This document shows positions 17,432 through 25,270 of a stretch of DNA of 64,000 nucleotides, in pieces. Numbering within the stretch: the stretch's first letter is position 1; every line of letters starts with the position of its first letter. The stretch is from Planctomycetota bacterium. Lineage in GTDB: Bacteria > Planctomycetota > Phycisphaerae > UBA1845 > UTPLA1. A model generated the notes under the pieces. That model made no database searches. It worked only from the letters and a program-made list of their open reading frames with translations, and was not told where the DNA came from. Made by a program: the position numbers and the translations under genes. Location: assembly GCA_016235815.1 (NCBI GenBank), contig JACRIM010000048.1:62001-126000 (forward strand), written 5' to 3'.

Positions 17432-17887
17432 ATGCCCGACGCCCCAACTTCAAGCACGCGCCGCTCCTGGCCCTACCTCGCCGCCCCTCTCCACGTATAC
17501 CTGATGGTCATGCTGCCCATCTGCGGCCTGCAGGTGTTTCTCATTTTCCTGAGATGTCCGTTGTGGATGCACCTGTCCTCGGGCGTGGTACTGCTGATCT
17601 CGCTCTACGGCCTCATCCGCGGCTACGTCCGCCGACTGGTCATCACACCCGAAGGGGCAAGCCTGCGCGGGCTGTTCTCGCACATCAACATCGCATGGAA
17701 AGACGTGCGGCGAGTAGGCGTCTACGTTCCCGGCGGCGGCGTGGGCACCACCGAATATTTCTACATCACCACGCGCAACCACGAACCCGCCGGAAAATGG
17801 GACATCGGCGAGCACACGATTCAGATTCAGAATAGAGAGGGGTTGGAGCTTTTGTTCCACGCACTCGAAAACGGACTCTGGTCCTGA
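17432..17887 (+). CDS. Small membrane protein with PH-like domain
   Basis: A 151-residue protein with two predicted transmembrane helices at about 20-42 ('LHVYLMVMLPICGLQVFLIF') and 48-62. A soluble beta-rich C-terminal half then reads 'RRLVITPEGASLRGLF', 'IAWKDVRRVGVY' and 'LLFHALENGLW'. That pattern resembles bacterial PH (bPH/YdbS-like) domains on membrane stubs. The call is from the pattern only. The gene precedes the AIPR gene on the same strand, 157 bases away, and its GC-rich codon use matches the chromosome rather than that neighbour. Confidence 0.65.
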   Translation: MPDAPTSSTRRSWPYLAAPLHVYLMVMLPICGLQVFLIFLRCPLWMHLSSGVVLLISLYGLIRGYVRRLVITPEGASLRGLFSHINIAWKDVRRVGVYVPGGGVGTTEYFYITTRNHEPAGKWDIGEHTIQIQNREGLELLFHALENGLWS

Positions 17888-17908
17888 ATTGAGTGGTTAT
17901 AAATCCAC

Positions 17909-17936
17909 TTGACGTCGCGCTTGTTGGCAATATCAT
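17909..17936 (+). promoter_or_regulatory. Candidate promoter for the AIPR gene
   Basis: TTGACG (17909-17914), a 16-base spacer and TATCAT (17931-17936) resemble a sigma70 promoter. It would give a leader of about 100 bases before the AIPR start at 18045. Confidence 0.4.
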
Positions 17937-18044
17937 TCACCCGTCCTCAGAAGGGCTCTTGTTGCAGCGTGTGACGGAGCGGCATTCCGTAGGACTAATT
18001 AGGCGACGAGATCATTGCGATTCGTTTGCCAAGGAGAACAATTG

Positions 18045-19247
18045 ATGACCGCGCTACGATTTCCAACCCAACAGTTTCGTTCAATCCCATCTCCAACCGA
18101 AGATAAGCCGACGTCGAAGAGCCCAAGGATTGGCATCTTCTATACCCATTGTGCAAGTGTTCCGGTCGAACTGTGGAATTGGCGTGAGGTAAATCCTCGC
18201 GAGGTAAATCGTCGAAGTTCCGTCTACCGTTCGATTTGCCAAACTTTGACCCAAGAGCCACATCGCTTTCACGAGCGAAACCGAGGAATCACAATTGTTG
18301 CTGACGACCTTTCCTTCGACGACAAACACAAGGAAGTCGTCTTGCATCTTTCTGATTCAAAACTCCATGGAGTTGTCGACGGTGCCCATACTCTTGATGC
18401 GATTCTTGAAGCCCAAAAACAGTCGCAGGAGGATGGGTGGCCATCTTATGTATTCGTGAAGGCTTTTGTTGGAGTCGATGCAGATCAGATTGCAGAAATA
18501 GCAGGCGGCCTTAACACGAGCCAACAAGTTGACCTTAAGAGTCTTGAAAACTTGCGGGAGCACTTTGATGAACTCCAGAGAGTGCTCGCAAGAGAAAGCT
18601 ATGCGGATTCTATCGCATACAAGATGAATGAGGTTAAGCCCGTCGATGTCAGAGAAATTCTTTACTATCTGGCTGTATTTGATTGCGACGAGTATTCAAA
18701 AACAAAGCATCCCGTCGCCCTGTTTGGGCGCAAGGAAGGAATTGTCAGACGATTTGCGGAGCAAGCTGTAGACCCCAATACTGGAGGATCGTTTCGGGTA
18801 TTGATTTCAAAAGCGCCTGAAATACTCCGCCTGCGGGACCTTATCGAGCAAAAAGCCCTTACTTTCCCAATTGGCCGATACAAAGTCGGTAAGGGAACCC
18901 GTGTTCGAAGTCAGACGCACAAAGAAAACCACTTGGTATTTCTAAACGAAGACGTTAGTGGCAAAGTACCATTAGGCTGGATAATGCCAATGCTTGCGGG
19001 GTTTCGGGCGAACGTCGATTGGCAAACCCCCCCTGGCACATTCTCTTGGACGGTACCGATCGATGAACTATTAGACACGTGCATTGAAGAACTAGTGCAA
19101 GGAATTCAGGACGTGCATGAAAACGAGAATAGTCGGCCAGAGTATGTTGGGCGTAATGCAATTGCATGGCGGATGAGCTACAACGTAGTTGCCCAAGCAA
19201 TTCTTCGCTGGCAGCTTGATCGAGAACGTCGATTTGTGCGCAAGTAG
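18045..19247 (+). CDS. AIPR-family (abortive infection phage resistance) protein
   Basis: A 400-residue protein. The segment 'FHERNRGITIVADDL' (about 80-95), followed by 'KLHGVVDGAHTLDAIL' (about 116-131), matches the core of AIPR proteins, a family named from plasmid phage-resistance loci and found in defence regions. The family's molecular activity is not established to my knowledge. ATG 18045 is chosen because AGGAGA lies about 9 bases upstream; the frame extends back to 18015. The base composition is visibly more AT-rich than the flanking housekeeping genes, with AGA, ATT and TTG codons common, which suggests horizontal transfer. A hairpin follows and a Uma2-like nuclease gene is convergent. 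Confidence 0.75.
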   Translation: MTALRFPTQQFRSIPSPTEDKPTSKSPRIGIFYTHCASVPVELWNWREVNPREVNRRSSVYRSICQTLTQEPHRFHERNRGITIVADDLSFDDKHKEVVLHLSDSKLHGVVDGAHTLDAILEAQKQSQEDGWPSYVFVKAFVGVDADQIAEIAGGLNTSQQVDLKSLENLREHFDELQRVLARESYADSIAYKMNEVKPVDVREILYYLAVFDCDEYSKTKHPVALFGRKEGIVRRFAEQAVDPNTGGSFRVLISKAPEILRLRDLIEQKALTFPIGRYKVGKGTRVRSQTHKENHLVFLNEDVSGKVPLGWIMPMLAGFRANVDWQTPPGTFSWTVPIDELLDTCIEELVQGIQDVHENENSRPEYVGRNAIAWRMSYNVVAQAILRWQLDRERRFVRK

Positions 19248-19260
19248 CCCCAAGAACTTC

Positions 19261-19302
19261 GTATTGCGATCTTCGGCTGGGTCTAGCCGGAGATCGCAAT
19301 AC
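19261..19302. terminator. Long hairpin between convergent AIPR and Uma2-like genes
   Basis: GTATTGCGATCT (19261-19272) pairs perfectly with AGATCGCAATAC (19291-19302). Inside it CGGCT (19274-19278) pairs with AGCCG (19285-19289). There is no clean T run, so factor-independent termination is uncertain, but its place between convergent genes fits a bidirectional terminator. The right arm touches the last base of the Uma2-like stop codon. Confidence 0.6.
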
Positions 19303-19865
19303 TATCCTTTAAAATTTGTCCGAAAAAACAGACCGTGGTCAAACGCGAACCCCGGCACCGCCGTAGTCGTAATACTGCGATGGCCCCGAGAGCTAAGTTC
19401 TTGGTACACGCTGTTCCGATTCACTAAATACTTCACCGATTCGGTCGCTGGGTCGGCTATCCAATAATCGGCCACTCCTGCTACCGCGTAATCATGTCGC
19501 TTCGTGATTGTGTCACAGGCGCGGGAAAGCGGTGATACAACCTCAATCACGAGGTCGGGCAAATCGTTTACTCGATCGGTGATACGGGCCGCCTTTTCAT
19601 TGCGCAGAAATATCACATCGGGGCAATACACGATCGTGTCCGATAGTCGCACATCGACTTGATGAACAACTTTGCCGATCGGATTAGATTCAAGATAACT
19701 GCTCAATTGGAAAACAATCTCGAGTACAGCGCGCTGATGTTTCACGCTACGACTCGGCCAGGCAATCACTACGCCGTCAATCAATTCATAGAGCTTCCTG
19801 CATTCAGGGAGCGCCATGTACTCATCAGCCGACATGCGAAGCCCGGCAAGATTCGGCTCGTCCAT
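19302..19865 (-). CDS. Uma2-family (DUF820) restriction-endonuclease-fold protein
   Basis: A 187-residue protein of the Uma2 family of PD-(D/E)XK-fold putative nucleases, abundant in cyanobacteria and planctomycetes. Family hallmarks are 'MSADEYMALPE', 'YELIDGVVI', 'KHQRAVLEIVFQL', 'VYCPDVIFL' and 'LPDLVIEVVSP' followed by a Lys-containing 'TKRHDYAVAGVADYWIAD'. The Asp of 'CPDV' and the Glu-x-Val of 'VIEVV' are the likely catalytic acids. ATG 19865 avoids overlap with ndk; an in-frame ATG at 19919 would overlap ndk by 29 bp. Its cellular role is unknown. Confidence 0.75.
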   Translation of the reverse strand: MDEPNLAGLRMSADEYMALPECRKLYELIDGVVIAWPSRSVKHQRAVLEIVFQLSSYLESNPIGKVVHQVDVRLSDTIVYCPDVIFLRNEKAARITDRVNDLPDLVIEVVSPLSRACDTITKRHDYAVAGVADYWIADPATESVKYLVNRNSVYQELSSRGHRSITTTAVPGFAFDHGLFFRTNFKG

Positions 19866-19890
19866 ATCGTAGTCGAATCCAATCAAGCGA

Positions 19891-20361
19891 CTACTCCGGA
19901 TCCCCCGCCGACGTGTCATACACCCACCGCTCCGTCGCCCGCTCGTAGCCGATCAACTCATCAGCCTTGAAGTACAACCCGATCTCAAACTGCGCCGCCT
20001 CTGGCGAATCCGACCCATGGATCAGGTTGTAGCTGTTCGACAAACCGAAGTCCCCGCGAATCGTCCCCGGCTCGGCCTTGCTGCCGAACGTCGCCCCCAT
20101 CATCTTTCGCGAAACCGTGATCGCGTTCACCGCCTGCAACACCATCACCACCACCGGGCTGCTCGTGATATACGCGACGAGTCGATCGTAAAACGGCTTG
20201 CCCTTGTGAACGGCGTAGTGCTTCTCGGCCAGCTCGCGCGAGACCTTCATGACCTTCATGCCGACAATCTGAAAGCCCTTCTCCTCAAATCGCGTAATGA
20301 TCCGGCCCGACAGGCCGCGCTGGAGAGAATCAGGCTTGAGAATAATGAGTGTGCGTTCCAT
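19891..20361 (-). CDS. ndk: Nucleoside diphosphate kinase
   Basis: Ndk transfers the gamma phosphate between nucleoside triphosphates and diphosphates through a phospho-histidine. The 156-residue protein begins 'MERTLIILKPDSLQRG' and has the active-site motif 'NLIHGSDSPEAAQFEI' with the catalytic His. It is slightly longer than the usual ~140 residues because of a C-terminal extension. The gene stands on the minus strand downstream of a TPR gene, from which it is separated by about 75 bases. Confidence 0.95.
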   Translation of the reverse strand: MERTLIILKPDSLQRGLSGRIITRFEEKGFQIVGMKVMKVSRELAEKHYAVHKGKPFYDRLVAYITSSPVVVMVLQAVNAITVSRKMMGATFGSKAEPGTIRGDFGLSNSYNLIHGSDSPEAAQFEIGLYFKADELIGYERATERWVYDTSAGDPE

Positions 20362-20436
20362 GTTGGTTTTTCTCCGTGGGTTTTAATTTTGAATCGGGGA
20401 TTTTAGGGGAACACGCCGGCGCGGGAAAGGCGTGCA

Positions 20437-21597
20437 TCACTCCATCCCCGCAACCTGCTCGTTGATCGCCAGCGCCTGCGCCCGATGCAGCTCCGCCCGT
20501 TCACCGTCCGACTCGATCATCGCCGCGTGCAGATCCGCCATCGCCGTCATCACCATCGCATCGCACGGCATCAGCGCATCCGAAATCGTCAACGCCTCCA
20601 TCGCGTCTTCAAGGCTCCCCGCCGCCGCGAAGGCCGCGCCAAGATTGGTGTAACCGTCAGCCTCACCCGGCCGCAACGCCGAAAACACCGCGAAACACCG
20701 CGCCGCATCGAGCGGCTCATCGAAATCCAGCAACACCACACCGAGGTTGAACCACCCGCTCGGCACCGCCGGCTCCAGTCGCGTGAACGCCGTCCACGCA
20801 TCGCGGGCCTCAGTCAACCGCCCGGCCCGCTGCGCCAACGTCGCCAGGTTGTAATACCCCCGCGCATGATCGGGTTGCAGCGCCACCAGTTCGCGGAACT
20901 GCGTCGACGCCTCGCCAAACGCGCCGCGCCGATAAAGCAGCACGCCATAGTTGTAGCGCGCCAGAGCATCGCGCGGCGCGAGTTTCACCAGCGATTCATA
21001 ACACGAGGCGGCGTCATCAAGGCGACCCAGCGCCGTCAGCGCCGCGGCACGACCCGCCATCGCCGCCGTGTTCCTTTTCGACCGCGCGAGCAGGTTGTCA
21101 TAAGCCCGCAGTGCCGCAGCCGCCCGGCCCGCTTCCAGGTCGCGCTTCGCGGCGATCAACTCAGCCGGCGCGGACTCCGCCGCGTCAAGGCGAAGCTTCA
21201 CGGATTCAAGATCAAGATGCGCGGCCACATCCGTCCACTTCACCGTCGGCGGCTCCACGAAACGGCGAGCCGATTTCTTCCCCGCCTTCTTCGCGGGTCT
21301 CGCTACAGCGACGGGTTCAACCTTCGGCGGCGCCGGCTTGGCCGGCGGAGAATCGAGCAGCGTGTCACGGGAGTGCCGAACCCACTTGGACGGCGTCGGC
21401 TCTTCGGTGGCGGATAGATAGGTCCACAATCCGCCGACGAGCACGGCGAAGATCAGAAGCGACAGCGGAATGAACCAGCGCGAGGCCACGGGCGGAATCG
21501 TCGCCGCTTCACGCGCCCGCGTCAAAAAAGGGGCAACGAGCATGATCGCGCGAAAAAGAATTTCGCGGCGCTGCTCGCTGCAGGTCGTCTTCCCCAC
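20437..21597 (-). CDS. Membrane-anchored TPR protein
   Basis: A protein of up to 386 residues. One transmembrane helix ('FIPLSLLIFAVLVGGLWTYL', about residues 43-62) is followed by a Pro/Lys-rich linker and at least six tetratricopeptide repeats (about 150-375, for example 'ALARYNYGVLLYRRGAFGEA' and 'ARGYYNLATLAQRAGRLTEA'). Such proteins are scaffolds; no partner can be named. The start is uncertain: ATG 21597 is the longest frame and ATG 21543 is equally plausible. It is divergent from selB across 139 bases, which must hold both promoters. Confidence 0.8.
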   Translation of the reverse strand: MGKTTCSEQRREILFRAIMLVAPFLTRAREAATIPPVASRWFIPLSLLIFAVLVGGLWTYLSATEEPTPSKWVRHSRDTLLDSPPAKPAPPKVEPVAVARPAKKAGKKSARRFVEPPTVKWTDVAAHLDLESVKLRLDAAESAPAELIAAKRDLEAGRAAAALRAYDNLLARSKRNTAAMAGRAAALTALGRLDDAASCYESLVKLAPRDALARYNYGVLLYRRGAFGEASTQFRELVALQPDHARGYYNLATLAQRAGRLTEARDAWTAFTRLEPAVPSGWFNLGVVLLDFDEPLDAARCFAVFSALRPGEADGYTNLGAAFAAAGSLEDAMEALTISDALMPCDAMVMTAMADLHAAMIESDGERAELHRAQALAINEQVAGME

Positions 21598-21736
21598 CGG
21601 CGGTCGCCAAGCGGCATGGGCCGCTTCGTGCGACGGCTAGTGAACTTCAGACGCCCCTCCACTGATACCATTGTATACGGCAATTTCGTGAAATCGACCC
21701 CCACGACATGATCACTTCCGCGATAAAATCCGACCA

Positions 21737-23731
21737 ATGACCGCCGCCGCACCCAACACGACCACTCGCGCCTGCATCCTCGGAACCGCCGGCCACATCG
21801 ACCACGGCAAATCCAGCCTCGTCAAAGCCCTCACCGGCACCGACCCCGACCGCCTCCCCGAAGAACAGGCCCGCGGCATGACCATCGAACTCGGGTATGC
21901 CCACCTGGCGCTCGCCGATTCCAAAGGCCGACCGCTCCAAATCGGCATCGTCGACGTCCCCGGCCACGAGCGATTCGTCCGCACGATGGTCGCCGGCGCA
22001 ACCGGCGTCGATCTCGCCATGCTCGTCGTCGCCGCCGACGACGGCGTCATGCCGCAGACCCGCGAACATGTCGATATTCTCAATCTGCTCGGCCTCCCCA
22101 TCGGGCTTATCGCGATCAGCAAGTCGGACATGGTTCCATCAGATCGCATCACCGACGTAAAGGCACAACTCGACGAATTGCTTCGCGGCACACCACTGGC
22201 CGAGTGGCCGCGCGTGGCATGCTCCGCGAAAACCGGCACTGGCCTCGACGATGTTCGCGCAACGATTGTCGCTCTGGTGGATCGCCTTCCTTCACGCGAA
22301 CGCGGGCCGATCTTTCGCCTTGCCATCGATCGCGTATTCGCCGTGCACGGTCGCGGCACCGTTATCACCGGTTCAGTGTTGAGCGGCGCGGTCACAGCCG
22401 GCGCATCACTCGAATTGCAGCCCGCCGGCCTGCCCTGCAAAGTCCGCGAAGTGCAGTCGTTTGGCAGCGCTGTCACCGACGCCGGCGCGGGGCAACGTGC
22501 CGCCTTAAATCTCACCGGCATCGAACGCGAACGAATCGACCGCGGCATGGAGCTTGCAACGCCCGGGTTCCTCACGCCCGCCCGCTACGTTGACGCCCGC
22601 GTGCGCATGCTCACTCGCAGCGGAAAACCCTTCGCCTCGCACCAGCGCGTCCGAGTCTGCATGGGCACGACCGAGGCCATGGCCATGCTCGTCGTGGTCG
22701 GCGGCGACGCCATCCCCCCGGGCGAAAGCACCCTCGTGCAATTCCGCTTCCAAACGCCCGTCGTCTGCGCCTATGGCCAACGATTCATCCTGCGAAACGA
22801 AACGGCTCAACTCACCATCGGCGGCGGCGTCCTCGTGCGCCCCTCATCGCGACGATTTCGACCCTCACACGCCGACGAACTCGAATCTCTCCACCGCGCT
22901 GAATCGCCAGAAACATTGGTACGTTTCGAAGAAGCCCTTCGACAGGCTGGCTTCTCGCCGCGCACCGACATTCGCATCGCCTGCGAGATCGGCATCGCGC
23001 CGACAGAAGTTGCTGCCCAGCGTGAACGGTTGCGTCAAGCCGGCAAACTCGCCGCGCTCACCGGCGGCCCACTCGTCCACATCGACACACTTGCTGCTGT
23101 CGAGGCCCGCGCCGCCGCCTATCTCAAACGCCATCACGCCGCAAACCCACAGGAGCCGGGCGTCCTTCGCGATCGTTTCATCACCTGGCTCGATCGACGT
23201 ACGACACCGGGCGGCGGAAAATCACTGCTCAGCCGCCTCGAAGCATCCGGCATCGCCCATGCCAAAGGCCCCTACATCGCCCATCGCGACTTCCGCCCGG
23301 CGCTCTCGCCCGAAGACGCCGCGCTCATGGAACAAGTCGTCTCCGAAATCCTCGCCGCCCGTCTCGATCCACCGTTGCTGGCCGCTCTGAAATCCGCCGT
23401 CGGCCTATCGAAGCAGCGACTCAAAGTCCTCGAAGATTTGGCCAAGACCGAGCCGCGGTTGGTGATGTTCGAGCCGCAGCACTATATTTCCGCGAACGTC
23501 ATGGCAGACCTCAAACAATGCCTCCGCGAACTGGGCAACGGCCGCCGATTCAAAATGGCCGAGGTGCGCGATGCACTGCAAGCCCGCGTCAGCGAATCGC
23601 AGTCCGCATGTGGCACAGGTTCTCAACCTGTGTCGCGCCGCGTCGTGCAACCCCTGCTGGAGCATCTCGACCGCGTCGGCTTCACCCGCCGCGTCGGCGA
23701 CGAGCGAATCCTCCTGGATACCACCCGATGA
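21737..23731 (+). CDS. selB: Selenocysteine-specific translation elongation factor SelB
   Basis: SelB is a GTPase that delivers Sec-tRNA to UGA codons marked by a SECIS element. The 664-residue protein starts with an EF-Tu-like G domain: 'GTAGHIDHGKSSLVKALTG' (G1), 'DVPGHERFVRTM' (G3) and 'SKSD' in place of NKxD. Beta-barrel domains follow ('VHGRGTVITGSV'), then C-terminal winged helices that bind SECIS (about 390-660). Near the C-terminus it contains 'ACGTGSQPVSRR', encoded by an inserted TGTGG-hairpin repeat. The TGA stop overlaps the selA ATG (ATGA), implying coupled translation. selD and tRNA-Sec are not in the window. Confidence 0.95.
   Translation: MTAAAPNTTTRACILGTAGHIDHGKSSLVKALTGTDPDRLPEEQARGMTIELGYAHLALADSKGRPLQIGIVDVPGHERFVRTMVAGATGVDLAMLVVAADDGVMPQTREHVDILNLLGLPIGLIAISKSDMVPSDRITDVKAQLDELLRGTPLAEWPRVACSAKTGTGLDDVRATIVALVDRLPSRERGPIFRLAIDRVFAVHGRGTVITGSVLSGAVTAGASLELQPAGLPCKVREVQSFGSAVTDAGAGQRAALNLTGIERERIDRGMELATPGFLTPARYVDARVRMLTRSGKPFASHQRVRVCMGTTEAMAMLVVVGGDAIPPGESTLVQFRFQTPVVCAYGQRFILRNETAQLTIGGGVLVRPSSRRFRPSHADELESLHRAESPETLVRFEEALRQAGFSPRTDIRIACEIGIAPTEVAAQRERLRQAGKLAALTGGPLVHIDTLAAVEARAAAYLKRHHAANPQEPGVLRDRFITWLDRRTTPGGGKSLLSRLEASGIAHAKGPYIAHRDFRPALSPEDAALMEQVVSEILAARLDPPLLAALKSAVGLSKQRLKVLEDLAKTEPRLVMFEPQHYISANVMADLKQCLRELGNGRRFKMAEVRDALQARVSESQSACGTGSQPVSRRVVQPLLEHLDRVGFTRRVGDERILLDTTR
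23609..23632 (+). repeat. TGTGG-hairpin repeat inside selB
   Basis: After TGTGG (23609-23613), CACAGGTT (23614-23621) and AACCTGTG (23625-23632) form a perfect 8-bp stem with a CTC loop. It lies in frame within selB, in the linker between winged-helix modules, and adds residues around 'CGTGSQPV'. Confidence 0.75.
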
Positions 23732-25119
23732 ACGCCGATCTTTCACGCCTGCCATCGATGACCGTCCTGCTCAAGGCGGCGGAGTCCTTCAACGGCCTGC
23801 GAACCGAGTCGCGCGTCGTCGTCACCGAATCATTGCGCATTGTGATGGACGCCCTCCGTGCAGAGGCCGCCGCCGGTTCCTGCGACACGCGCATCGAGTC
23901 CATCCTGGCCCGCGCCCGCGCGCACATCCAATCGCGCGGCGCGACCCGCCTCGTCCGCGTCATCAACGCCACCGGCATCGTCCTGCACACCGGCCTTGGT
24001 CGAAGCGTCCTCGCCGACGCCGCCGTCCAGCGTGTCACCGCCGCTGCAACGGGTTATTGCAATCTCGAAATCGACCTCGACACCGGCAAACGCGGTCAAC
24101 GCGGCGCCTTTGCCGAGCAAATCCTCTGCCGCCTCACCGGCGCCGAAGCCGCCCTCATCGTCAACAACAACGCCGCCGCCACCATGCTCGTTCTGCACGG
24201 CATCGCCAAAGGCCGCGAGGTCATCGTCTCGCGCGGGCAACTCATCGAAATCGGCGGCTCCTATCGACTGCCCGAGGTCATGTCCGCCGGCGGTGCAATC
24301 CTCCGCGAGGTCGGCACGACCAACAAAACGCATCTGGCCGACTACGAACGCGCCATGTCCGGCGCGACCGCCATGCTCATGCACGTTCACACCAGCAACT
24401 ATCGCGTCGTCGGTTTCGCGGAAAACCCGACCGTGCCCGAACTGGTCGAACTCGCCCATCGCCATCACGTGACGATGTTCGATGACCTCGGCAGCGGCGC
24501 CCTCCTCGATGACGAGCTCTGGAAGCTCGCCAACGAACCCACCGCCGCGCAGAGCCTGCGAAGCGGATCCGATGTCGTAGCCTTCAGCGGCGACAAACTC
24601 CTCGGCGGCCCACAAGCCGGCATCCTGCTGGGAAAGAAATCCGTCATCGAACAACTCCGTCGCGACCCCATGACCCGCGCCCTCCGAATCGGAAAACTCA
24701 CCGCCGCCGCGCTGGAAGCAACGCTCGAACTTTATCAATCTCCCGATGAAGCAACGCGACGCATCCCAACACTCGCGGCCCTCGCGGAAGCCGCTGACTC
24801 ACTCACCGCCCGCGCCGCTCGCCTCGCCGATGCGTTGAAGAAACGCCTCCCGACCGAGTCATTCACCGTCCGCCGCGACGAAAGCTTCGCCGGTGGCGGT
24901 TCGCTCCCAGCCTGGGCCATGCCGACCGCAGTCGTCGAATGGCGACATGCCGGCAATGCCTCGCTCGACGATCTCGCCCATCGCCTCCGCATGGGCCAAC
25001 CCGCCGTCTTGCCGCGCATCGCCGATGACGCCATGCTGTTCGACGCCCGCACCATCGACGACAATGAAATCGACGAACTGGCCGACGCCGTAAAGACCGC
25101 CGCAGTGGGTGGCGAATAG
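23728..25119 (+). CDS. selA: L-seryl-tRNA(Sec) selenium transferase SelA
   Basis: SelA is a PLP enzyme that converts Ser-tRNA(Sec) to Sec-tRNA(Sec) using selenophosphate. The 463-residue protein has the family N-terminal helical region, then 'RVINATGIVLHTGLGRS', 'AALIVNNNAAATML', 'EVGTTNKTHLADYERA' and the PLP-lysine motif 'FSGDKLLGGPQAG' (Lys near residue 290). ATG 23728 overlaps the selB stop. The order selB-selA is the reverse of the common selA-selB arrangement. Together the pair shows that this organism, or its ancestor, makes selenoproteins. Confidence 0.95.
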   Translation: MNADLSRLPSMTVLLKAAESFNGLRTESRVVVTESLRIVMDALRAEAAAGSCDTRIESILARARAHIQSRGATRLVRVINATGIVLHTGLGRSVLADAAVQRVTAAATGYCNLEIDLDTGKRGQRGAFAEQILCRLTGAEAALIVNNNAAATMLVLHGIAKGREVIVSRGQLIEIGGSYRLPEVMSAGGAILREVGTTNKTHLADYERAMSGATAMLMHVHTSNYRVVGFAENPTVPELVELAHRHHVTMFDDLGSGALLDDELWKLANEPTAAQSLRSGSDVVAFSGDKLLGGPQAGILLGKKSVIEQLRRDPMTRALRIGKLTAAALEATLELYQSPDEATRRIPTLAALAEAADSLTARAARLADALKKRLPTESFTVRRDESFAGGGSLPAWAMPTAVVEWRHAGNASLDDLAHRLRMGQPAVLPRIADDAMLFDARTIDDNEIDELADAVKTAAVGGE

Positions 25120-25170
25120 CAAATGACAAATTGCAAATTACAAAATGAACATCGCAATGCCATGCCCTCT

Positions 25171-25262
25171 GTGCCGCTGTGCCTTCGTACCTATGTGCCT
25201 TTCACTATCACCTTGTTTCCTGTTCCCTGTGTGCCTTTGTGCCTCTGTGCCTCCGTGCCTGT
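25171..25262 (+). repeat. Octamer tandem array, unit GTGCCTNN
   Basis: Four units at 25171-25202 (GTGCCGCT, GTGCCTTC, GTACCTAT, GTGCCTTT) are followed, after 28 bases, by four more at 25231-25262 (GTGCCTTT, GTGCCTCT, GTGCCTCC, GTGCCTGT). It fills most of the selA-apgM intergenic space, ends 8 bases before the apgM ATG and occupies the place where a ribosome-binding site should be. The same unit recurs at 53113-53191. Confidence 0.8.
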
Positions 25263-25270
25263 GAGCTTCA

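Noticed and set aside
21737-25119. Possible selenoprotein genes with in-frame TGA near selAB
   Set aside because: I looked at the stop codons of neighbouring genes and none is followed by sequence continuing the same domain; a SECIS search could not be run.
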